64,000 nt of DNA from Juglans regia (taxonomy: Eukaryota; Streptophyta; Magnoliopsida; Fagales; Juglandaceae). Below the pieces are notes generated by a model that was not told where the DNA came from, searched no databases, and worked only from the letters and a program-made list of their open reading frames with translations. Positions 36,252 through 44,712 of this stretch are shown here, in pieces (position 1 is the stretch's first letter; the number at the start of each line of letters is the position of its first letter). The position numbers and the translations under genes are program-made. The stretch is from assembly GCF_001411555.2 (NCBI RefSeq), contig NC_049909.1, forward strand, positions 14,814,686 through 14,878,685, given 5' to 3'.

Positions 36252-36926
36252 TCACTGGTAGTAAAATTTGTCCACTTGGACCAGCACATTCTCAACAATA
36301 CCCCTCGGCACCTTGACTGATCTGTCAGCTAACTGTAGCTTGATGGAGGGCTTTTTTAGTTCATATAATCCCAACTGCTCATACACTAAGAATAGTAGCA
36401 AGTTCACACTACTCCACAAATCAAGTAGAGCTCTCCCAATGCGTGACTCACCAATCATAATGGAAATGTGGGGAGAGCCGGGATCTCCAAACTTCTGAGG
36501 AGTCTCGCTCAATATCAATGCGCTGACTTGTTCTATTAGGAAAGCTTTCTTTTTTACATTCAGCTTCTTCTTTACTGTGCACAAATCCTTTAGAAATTTT
36601 GCATATGAATGAACTTGTTGTATGGCATTCAAGAGTGGAATATTAATATTTACTTGCTTGAAAATCTCCTGAATCTCAGTGTGGTATTTGTTCTTTTGGC
36701 TAGCTACCAATCTCTGAGGATAAGGAACCACATGTTGGTACTCCCTACTAGTTTCAGCATCTACACTCACAGGCTTCTTCAGCTCTGGTCTCACTACCTC
36801 TAGTTCTTTTTCAGTTTCATCAGTCTCTGTTACATCTTCAAGTGTAGGAGCAACTACCTGTCTGTCAATGGTCATCTCTGGTTGGGGAATTTCTTTTCCA
36901 CTTCTCAAAGTAAGAATGGCCTTCAC
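36252..36926 (-). pseudogene. Gypsy protease region
   Basis: An open stretch of 224 codons starting TLRSGKEIPQPEM and leading to an aspartic protease-like block, SRIGRALLDLWSSVNLLLF. The expected catalytic context in the family is DLGSSVNLLP. Here the glycine after the DL pair is tryptophan, so the enzyme should be inactive. Confidence 0.75.
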
Positions 36927-36929
36927 TGT

Positions 36930-38510
36930 CTCAAAAACCTACCTTAAGACATTATGCACTTGTTGTTGTTAATGCCGGTATACTTAAGGATTAAGCTGAG
37001 GCTGTTCTATAAATTTTCATTTCTCTTGAGTGATCAATGTTGTGTTTATTTTATTGATAGTGCCCTGCAAATCATTTATGACATGAGTGTTCTAATTGTT
37101 TGTAGTGGCCTGAATCTGCATGAATTGCTGAAGTGTATTGGCCATTTGTGCTATACTGTCATCTAGAGACTTTTTTGCAGATGATTGAGGTTAAGAATTT
37201 TGTGCAGCTACATGAGGCTGAAATCCTGGAAGTGCTACAAAAGGATAGCTATGAGAACTCTTATATGACTAATACTGGTGCTGAGGAGCAGCCTGATGAA
37301 ATGGCTGCTGAGAAGGTGGTGGAGACCGGCCAGGCTGATCATTCCTCCATGAGAAATTTGGGTGATTCCTCCACTCCGGATTATATGTATTGGAAAAAGG
37401 CTAATTATGTGCTCTATTTACCCAGTTCGTTGATCGCACATGTTCAAAGCCACTCTCTTGAAATACTGGCATGATTGGGCAATCTTAGGTCTTGTGGTTT
37501 AAATCAGCACATAAAGAACATACCTCTACTATTTTTACAGCCTTCACTTTTTCCATCTCCATGACCTCTAATCTTCTAGTCAATGCAGCTATTCGAGCTT
37601 GAACGTCAGTATCCTCCTTAAACTCATATCTGCCCCCACCAGCAATATCATTCAGTGGCTGTGCTGTCAATGAAACTAGATCAGTACGAGTGTTCCATTG
37701 TTGTGCGCTCTCTACAAGATAGTCAAAAAATGGCAATGCTTCATCAGGTTCCTTACTAAAGAATTCTCCATTGCACATATTCTGAACAAACTGCTTGCAC
37801 TGTGGAGTGAGACCAGTGTAAAAATAATTCACCAACCTCCAAGATTCAAAAACATGATGTGGACAGATGTTCACCAAATCCTTAAATCTTTCCCAGCTGA
37901 CCTGGAAAGTCTCGTCAGATTTCTGATTGATCTATTCTTATAAATACTGAGTTCTCTAAAAATGAATTTTTTTTTGTAAGAACTCACGTTGCATATCAGA
38001 CCAACTAAAGATAGAATTAGGCCTTAAAGAATTAAACCAAATCTTTGCTTCATCCTTTAAAGAGAAAGAAAATAAACGAAGTCTAATAAATTTATCAGTA
38101 ATGACTCTATTGATAAAAGTAGTACATACCAACCATTGAATTATACAAGTGTAGGGATCAAGCCCTTTTAACACAATTAAAAGAATTCGCTAACTCAAAA
38201 TCTGTCAAGTGCTGATAAGGACTCTCAGAATCCATTCCGTGGAACTGAGGTATCATTGACATCATGACATACTTAATAAAAAATTAGGTGCATCATTTGA
38301 TAAAATAATGCATGATGATGTAGTGGTGCGAGTGGGCTGCAAATAATCTCTAAGAGTGCGTGGTGCAGGTGCAACCATAATTTGTTCAATTTCAATGTCC
38401 TCGTCTGTAGAAAAACCATAAGAGCTATCTATCTCTGGACTGTGTATACTACTCTCAGTGGTCGATGTAACTCTAACCAACCTATTTGAATTGTCTCTCA
38501 TACATAACAT
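36930..38510 (-). pseudogene. Gypsy gag remnant
   Basis: Broken gag in several frames. Pieces include APRTLRDYLQP, FRLRLFSFSLKDEAKIWFNS-like residues (38040-38090), WSDMQREFLQKKIHF, ESWRLVNYFYTGLTPQCKQF and an EALPFFDYLVESAQQWNTR stretch (37690-37740). A zinc-knuckle region should follow at about 37500 but is decayed. This is typical Athila/Tat gag order. Confidence 0.8.
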
Positions 38511-38686
38511 GAAACATCAGTCCAAATAGCATAAGTAAAGTTCAAGTGACTGAGTAGTAGGTGACAATTGAAACGTGTAATCAGAGATAAGATAGTGACA
38601 GAAACATTTGAAATAAAATAAAAAATAAAAAATAATGAGTCTAAATTTACGTCAAGCAACTATTCCCAGCAAAGGCGCCAAAAACT

Positions 38687-40092
38687 TGACTCACTCAAAA
38701 TGAGTAACACAAAGGCTATCCCAAGTGCAGGAGGATATCGCTTAATAATTAGGAATAAATTCCTAGATCGTCTCCTTTGAGAAAATTACTTAAAATTAAA
38801 CTCATTTAAAATGGTGAAAATATTCACAAAGAGAAAATAAAAATGATGGTATGTGCAATGGATGGAAGAGTGCAACAAGAATGAAAATGGCACTAGTAAA
38901 AAAAATACTAGTATCCTTTGAATTTTTTAGTGTCGAAATGAAATGTAAACAAAACTAACAAACTGAAATTAACAATAAAAAAAAATCAACTAAACTAAAC
39001 AATCTTAATTAATCTAAAAATTAAACAATAAAATAGAAATTATTTAAGTCCTAATTAAGTTTTAATCGATCTAATATGCAATGGAACTGAGAGATTAATA
39101 AAACTAATTTCAGAATTAAAGTAGATTAGAAAGTAATTGACAAAATACGAATTGAAAATTGAAAAGTCTCAAAATCAAGATTCTAGGGTTCATCCTTGTA
39201 TTCAAATCACAAATTCTCAAAATTAATCCATAGTAATTGTAATCACTGTTAAATGAGAGCTTAAAAGAGAAAGGAAAATAACGACATTAAGTAAAATAAA
39301 TAACAAATAAATTGTCCAAACTTCTAAACCAAAAATCTCAAAAATACTCCATAAACTTTAAACTGAAATTAAATAAAAAGTAGAGAATGAAAAGAGCAAG
39401 CTAAATAAATGGAGATAGAGGTGGTAGGGAATTGAGGAGGCAGCTGGAGCGGCAATTGGACCCTGGAAGAGTTCTTCAAATGTGCGGCGCTGCTCTCAAA
39501 AAGTCTTCAATTTCGTACTAATGATATACTTAAATGTGATAGGAAAGAAACCCTAATGTCTTCATATTCCCGCACACAAAATTTGAATTTGGAAATCATT
39601 ATTAGAGACAACTTTGTAACCCTTTAAGATAGCTTTCCAATGTATAAAAAATATCAATTTGAAATTTTAGTGGAAAATTATGATTAAAATACTAAAGTGT
39701 ATCCATTCTGTCTCCTAAAGCATTTTGAACTCTGATCCGAATTACTCTCAAACCTCATCATTATCCTTATTTGAAGAGTCCTACACTTGTTGAAAGTTCT
39801 TAGGTTGTTCCAATGTTTTGCCCACTTGAAAGTCATTTGAATTTGAAATTAGAAATAAAATAAAATAAGAATAATAGAATATCGAAAATATGTTGTGCAT
39901 GTGAATGAGCATTGTCCAATTAAATCACAAATTATAAAATTAAGCATAAATCATGCAATTAACCAATTTAAATCACAACTCAGATTTATTCATCTTAACT
40001 ATTTTTTCATCTAAAATCAATAATAATGTAATGAAATAAATAAAATATATTGGTTCTAAATGTATAAAATATGCAATAATTCATCTCAATCA
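38687..40092 (-). repeat. 5' LTR of the gypsy element
   Basis: 1406 bp, from TGACTCACTCAAAATGAG to CATCTCAATCA. It is 73 bp shorter than its partner, mainly because a stretch near 39580 is missing (partner 33440-33495). Confidence 0.9.
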
Positions 40093-40097
40093 TAGGC

Positions 40098-40557
40098 TCC
40101 ATTTGCATTCCAGCATGAACTATACAATATATGTATCCTTCTCTGCCTCCGTAGCTAAAGTCTCCACAAAGCAATCACTATATGTCAACGAGTGGATCCT
40201 AGAGGTAATGGACAAAAATTGCTTGAATCTTATATTTCACTCTTTCAATTATGTTCTGGTCCCTCAGTTTCCTCTGTTATTACATGAACCAACACAGGAC
40301 CCATTGAATTCAAAGATGCTACTTCTTGAAGAACACAAATCAGATTTTCAATATTATGCCTATCAACAGGACCAATGTAATATAGTCCAAGCTCTTCAAA
40401 AAGAGTTTATCCTAGTGGACCCATCATACTACGTGCATACTTGTCTACTTTGGCTACCAATTCGTGCATACTCCTACCAATTCTTTTAGTAACACCCTTA
40501 GCAACTTGTCTCAACTTCCGAAAGGATTTACCTGATTGTAGCTTACTTAGAGTACTA
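40098..40557 (-). pseudogene. Captured DXS-type transketolase-like fragment, upstream part
   Basis: Minus-strand homology to 1-deoxy-D-xylulose-5-phosphate synthase, nearest the DXS2/DXS3 clade: STLSKLQSGKSFRKLRQVAK, KVDKYARSMMGPLG, a stop, [35 protein letters not shown], then after a frame change TYSDCFVETLATEAEKD and VHAGMQMEP. The protein continues across a gypsy insertion at 32489-32544. No introns; stops and frameshifts are present. Confidence 0.85.
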
Positions 40558-40697
40558 TATAGAACATTAATGGATGTCTTGGGGCCTTATTCAGTCTTTA
40601 GGTGTAAACAGTGACGCCTGCCATTTAAAATAACCACCAAACAAACACTAGCCCAGATTGACCATACAGGAATTTGGACAACACCCATGGCTACTCA

Positions 40698-41124
40698 CAC
40701 TTTCATATTCAAACCATAATCAAGTTTGTAGAAGTTCAGATACAAGATATGTGTTGTCACAAATGCGAGCAGCGAGGAAAGGCTAAACCCAAGAAAGGCC
40801 ATAGCAGAAGAAAAATCTAGCTTCTCTGTCAACTCCACATCTCGATTGTGAAAAACAGCACTCCAAAACCAGGCATGCATCGATAAAATTCCATAGATAT
40901 GCCACAAGCTAGTATACTCATAATATGCCTTCTTATCAGGCCTCAAAGGCAATTTGTAATATAAAAGGATGAAAAATGATAGCCAACCATGAAATTGCAT
41001 AGCAAGATTGAGGGTAGACAGAGCAATTGCAACAAGTTCTTGAATCCCATAAACACGTTAAAATGACCATTTCCCATTATATTTGATAGGCCTATCACCA
41101 AGTTGCTCTATTTCTTTTCTTCTA
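40698..41124 (-). pseudogene. Captured PER1/PGAP3-like fragment
   Basis: Matches plant Per1-family proteins, which remodel GPI-anchor lipids in the secretory pathway: [19 protein letters not shown], a stop, VYGIQELVAIALSTLNLAM, QFHGWLSFFILLYYKLPLRP, YYEYTSLWHIYGILSM, WFWSAVFHNRDVELTEKLD and TTHILYLNFYKLDYGLN. About 20 residues normally found before AFVTTHIL are absent. One stop and no introns. It has the same orientation as the GS and DXS pieces. Confidence 0.82.
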
Positions 41125-41306
41125 TCAAAGGGTTTGAAAACAACTTTAAGTGGCAAACATTCAAGCAGTTGATGGGCAATTTCCGTATCTCCTAAATCTT
41201 GCAAACACAAGAGTATTTTCCCTCCTCCATAGCTTACAATACCCCTCATCGGCAATACATCAGGTAGAAGAAAAGCAAAAAATTTCTTACCACATAAGAA
41301 GTTTCT
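41125..41306 (-). pseudogene. Captured fragment of an unidentified gene
   Basis: In frame between the GS and PER1 pieces, it encodes about 60 residues ([20 protein letters not shown], then [20 protein letters not shown], then [18 protein letters not shown]). It does not resemble either neighbour. It is open without stops, so it may be a fourth captured gene piece. The source is unknown. Confidence 0.45.
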
Positions 41307-41985
41307 AATGTCTGCCATTTCATACTTTCCGGTGGGACTGCAGTCGTTGCCTTCCCCATAAGTTGCAATGTTCTCCTTGTGCTTCAATCCGGATTTTCAA
41401 TAGCTTTTTTGATGACTTCATACCCTCTATCAGTTCTCATGGCCTTGGTGCTATAATTAGTGTGTGCTCCAGCTCCATTCCAGTCGACCTCAATAGGTTT
41501 GGGATCAAAGGTAAGTGTTACTCCAGCTATCGCTGTATTCCTCTCTAGAGTATTAGGAGCAACCCAGAGCTCATCTCCTACAGAGATACCAGCAACGGGG
41601 CCAACTTGGAATTCCCACTATCCCGGCATCACTTTTCCATTATCGCCACTGATGTTGATGCTAGCATAAAGGCAGGCTTTGTAATGAGAGTCCACAAGGT
41701 CATGGCCAAAGGCCCTTATTAGCACCAACGCCACAGTAGTACGAACCCTATGGTCCTAGATAACCATCGCGAGGCCACCCCATTGGCCATCTTTTTACAT
41801 CCCTAAGAATCGCTTGGGGATGTAAGATGACTTCACTGTCATCCACAGGAGCTTGGCCCTGTGCTAGAACCATCACAGTTCCACTTTGAAAATTTTGTAG
41901 GATCACTAATTGGTCCAGGAAGAGCGTTGGCTTTGCTTCTAATGTCCATACTAGACCCACCGATCCATATGAACCATTTGTATCT
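41307..41985 (-). pseudogene. Captured glutamine synthetase fragment, intron-free and broken
   Basis: Conserved glutamine synthetase blocks follow in order on the minus strand: [43 protein letters not shown], then a gap in the homology, WPMGWP, then [36 protein letters not shown] and [13 protein letters not shown]. The reading frame changes several times and contains stops. The segment between HPQAI and WPMGW (about 45 residues in the family) is missing. Plant GS genes have many introns and none is seen here, which points to an RNA intermediate. It lies in the same orientation as the retrotransposon that carries it. Confidence 0.85.
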
Positions 41986-41996
41986 CAAAGGCACCC

Positions 41997-42983
41997 TCAC
42001 CAAACTTATTCCTTCTAATATTTTTGTAAGGAGAAAACAACAGCCTTGACGTTTGTGCCCATTCCCGCTAGAAAAGGATGCCATAACTGGGGAAACTCCT
42101 TGAGAAATGCAATCCATATAAGGTGCCATATGGATCCTCTCGGGGTTGTGGTTGGCAAGATAGTCATGGAGGACAAGGACAAGAGACCTTGTGAACAGGA
42201 TAATGGGCTTTCTGGTTGAGAGAATAGGGACTTGGGTTGAGAGAATCAGGGCTGGTGATATTTAGGGATGGTAGGGACTGTGGTCTGCGATTGTGTTGTA
42301 GATGGAGAGCCCGATGAAGGAAGGGTTGATGAGGCGAAAGAAAACGAGGAGCAAACCAGATAAGGAAAAGGGGCCTTTGATTATTTTTTAGAATGGAGGA
42401 ATAAATTTAGGGTTTCGGAGTTAGGGCTGAAGGTTGCAGAGGGGTTTGCGTTCAAGGAAGATGAGTGATTGTGAGACATGGAGATGTAGGGAATGGAGAT
42501 ATATATTGAGGATCGGATCCACCAGGATCGAACTTCCATCTGGTATCGAGAACTATCTCAATGGATTTTCCTTTTCTGATCATTGTTTGGGCCTTGCTTG
42601 GAACGTCTGACGGAAATGAATGAATGAGAATATAATTTCTGGAAAGTGATGGAAACAAAAATCAGAGATGGAAATTTGAGTGTTGGAAAACTAATTTCGG
42701 ATCTATAAGATAATTTATGGGAAAAGGGATACCGATGAGATAACTCATGGTTCGTTCTTTCTCTTCCTCTTCCTGCAATGCATGAAGCTCTTGTTCTAGA
42801 TAAGTGAACTCTTCATTGCAGTTGTTTCTAAATTTTTCAAAGTTATTTTTGACATCTCTAAATGTCTGTAAAATAACTTTATAATGTTGTTGTGACTACT
42901 CGACCATCTCTCTAATTTTGAGTAATTATGAAATAATTTCATCTATTTCCATGGATTGATGAAGTAGCTTCCAAGAAAAATCT
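41997..42983 (-). other. Leader region of the retrotransposon, unidentified host-like sequence
   Basis: Minus-strand stretch between the primer binding site and the glutamine synthetase piece. It contains a protein-like start MSHNHSSSLNANPSATFSPN (from about 42480) that stops soon after, and nearer the GS piece a segment reading [21 protein letters not shown] do not recognise the source gene or genes. The composition is that of coding DNA, broken by stops. Confidence 0.4.
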
Positions 42984-42996
42984 GGCTCTGATACAA
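42984..42996 (-). other. Primer binding site (initiator tRNA-Met type)
   Basis: Read on the minus strand it is TTGTATCAGAGCC, one base different from the usual TGGTATCAGAGC, and two bases from the LTR edge. This sets the orientation of the element. Confidence 0.75.
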
Positions 42997-42998
42997 CT

Positions 42999-44403
42999 TG
43001 TAACACACCTCCAGTTGCTTACAGAGAAGTACATAGAAATTGTCCACTTCGAGGGGAACATCTCCATTGAAGAAAGGAAGAAGATGATAAGAGAAGAGAA
43101 AATAAAATTTACATTAACTTTCTGGATACCCCAAATCTAGAGCCCTTAACTCATACATAAGGAAGATGACTCCTACATGGGCTTGGACTAACACAACTAA
43201 AAGCATAAAAGACAATAAAACTAGAGAAATATTTGTTGCAGCCGCCTGGTGAAACCGGCGGCCCATTTAATAAAATTTTTTATTTATTTCTCTGTCTCTC
43301 CATTTTGTTTCCTCTCTCTCAAAGCCTCTTGCTTCTGCAACTCTCTCCAATTTCCCCTTTCGCTAAGACACAGAACAAGCTCATGGATTGGATTTAAAAG
43401 TAATTAGTTTCCATGGATTGGATTTTTAAAAGAAATTAGTTTCCAAGGATTGGATTTTTAGGGCTCATTCCTTCTAGTTGTGATTTTGTATGTGGTATGC
43501 GATTAGGTTAAAAAGTTTGAAGGTACTGACTTTAGTTTTGTGTTGCCTTTTTCTTTTCTAGATAGGCAATTCTTTCGCAGCAATGCCAAGGAAATTGGCT
43601 TTATTAAGGCATTATTTTTCTAATGAGTTTATTGTCCTACTCTAATTGTTAGGTTTTGATTGTTTTCTAATCTAATCTTATTTTGGGTGGATTCTATTTT
43701 TTCTTGCAGTACCGTTAAAGGGTTTTGTCCGTTTGTTTTACAAGAGCAAAGGCTTTGGTTGAAGCATGATATGATTTGTGGTTTTTAAGTTTGAAGAATC
43801 TCCTGATTTTCAATTTTAGTTCTATGTAATGTTTAAACTTGAGTTCAATGACGGGAGTATGAATTTTTTTGTTTCAAATGTTTAGAGATCATTTACAAAT
43901 TATCATTTTCTGTTTGCTGCCATTGTTTTTCGTTCTCGTCTGTTAGATTTTTCTCATGAATAATGAAATACTTCTAATTGAGTATTAAAAAAAAAAAAGA
44001 GCTGTTTGAGAGAGTTGAGGTTGCCGGAACACTCTCCAGAACTGTTTGAGAGAGTTGAGATTGCTGGAACACTCTGCAAAGAAGAATGACTGGGTGATGA
44101 AGCGCAGAGACGGAGTCCATCTTATAAGAGAGATGCACTAAATCAAGTTTCTAAATTTTTAATTGACAAACGGAAAAACGAAAGTGAGAGAAAGAGGGAG
44201 GAAGAAAGTGATAAAGTGGGTCTTAATTGTGTAAGCCGGTTACACAAAAGTTGTATATGTTGGTTGTACTTAACATTTTTGATAAAACTAAAGGCCCAGG
44301 CCCATTAACTATCTTGAAATCTAAATATATGCTGAATTTGAAATTATAAATAAAATTAAACTGACCCAAATCCTATAATCCATGTCCCCCACCATCATCC
44401 ACA
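42999..44403 (-). repeat. 5' LTR of the gene-carrying retrotransposon, split by an insertion
   Basis: LTR parts are 42999-43223 and 44291-44403, separated by a 1058-bp Mutator-like insertion with a duplicated ATAAAACTA. Rejoined it is about 338 bp and runs TG to CA. Its left edge abuts the primer binding site. Confidence 0.8.
43224..44281. mobile_element. Mutator-like element with 9-bp TSD, possible gene fragment
   Basis: 1058 bp flanked by a perfect ATAAAACTA duplication (43215-43223 and 44282-44290). The ends GAGAAATATTTGTTGCAGCC and (complement of the right end) CAAAAATGTTAAGTACAACC are imperfect inverted repeats, each followed by an AACCGGC motif about 30 bp in. Inside are a pyrimidine-rich UTR-like stretch (43276-43370), a tandem ATGGATTGGATTT repeat (43383-43460) and a duplicated TGTTTGAGAGAGTTGAG unit of about 38 bp (44003-44080). 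No transposase ORF. The UTR-like stretch suggests captured gene DNA (Pack-MULE), which is inference. Confidence 0.78.
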
Positions 44404-44712
44404 ACTGTGTTTTTTTGTTGTTAAAATTACCAATAAATAAATAAATGTTTTTATAAAATCCTTTTCGCTTTCTATCCGTATATCTTAAAAAAATAAAAAT
44501 AATTACGTTACAATAGAATTTTAAAATATCAATATAATTTTTCTTAAAGACAAAGAAAAGGAAATCAGAGAGTTTTGCCAGTTGAATTGAAGTCACGACT
44601 CACGAGTACAACCTCAACGCAGATTAACATCAGATCCAAAGTTGTCGGCAAGGGGAAGTAGAAGGCTTGTCGGTAAGGGGAAGTAGAAGGCGGTCTTTCG
44701 TGATCTGACAAT
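44404..44712. other. Promoter and 5' UTR of the L18a-like gene
   Basis: AT-rich upstream DNA, then a 5' UTR with a perfect-but-one 25-bp tandem duplication (44642-44666 and 44667-44691, TTGTCGG[C/T]AAGGGGAAGTAG). It is squeezed against the transposon island, so only about 300 bp of non-transposon upstream DNA remain. Confidence 0.6.

Larger units (their letters stand above)
32550..40092 (-). mobile_element. Ty3/gypsy (Athila/Tat-like) retrotransposon, internally deleted
   Basis: Complete ends: left LTR 32550-34028, right LTR 38687-40092, and a 5-bp target duplication TAGGC (32545-32549 and 40093-40097). The primer binding site complement lies at 38662-38680 (TGGCGCC core) and a polypurine tract at 34029-34037, so transcription is on the minus strand. 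The order is gag (38510-36930), protease (36926-36252), then directly the integrase C-terminus (35476-35126). Reverse transcriptase, RNase H and most of integrase are missing. A hAT-type element lies in the deletion zone. The LTRs are clearly similar but differ by many substitutions and indels, so the insertion is old. The element sits in the DXS piece of the gene-carrying retrotransposon. Confidence 0.9.
31824..44403 (-). mobile_element. Non-autonomous LTR retrotransposon carrying host gene fragments
   Basis: Two related LTRs of about 340-350 bp lie in direct orientation at 31824-32174 and 42999-44403 (the latter split by a later insertion). Both run TGTAACACACCTC...CATCATCCA(C/T)A on the plus strand. 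A tRNA-Met-type primer binding site lies directly left of the second one (complement of 42984-42996, GTATCAGAGCC core). The element is therefore transcribed on the minus strand, with 5' LTR on the right. Without the gypsy and Mutator-like insertions it is about 4 kb. The internal part has no gag or pol of its own. It holds intron-free pieces of glutamine synthetase, a PER1-like protein and a DXS-type enzyme, all on the minus strand, plus unidentified pieces. No 5-bp target duplication was found, so the pairing of the two LTRs is well supported but not proven. Confidence 0.75.

Noticed and set aside
36954..37474. Plus-strand open frames across the gypsy gag region
   Set aside because: They are antisense shadows of the minus-strand gag remnant.
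40103..40489. 128-codon plus-strand open frame
   Set aside because: The minus strand of the same DNA encodes clear DXS homology, so this is the antisense shadow.
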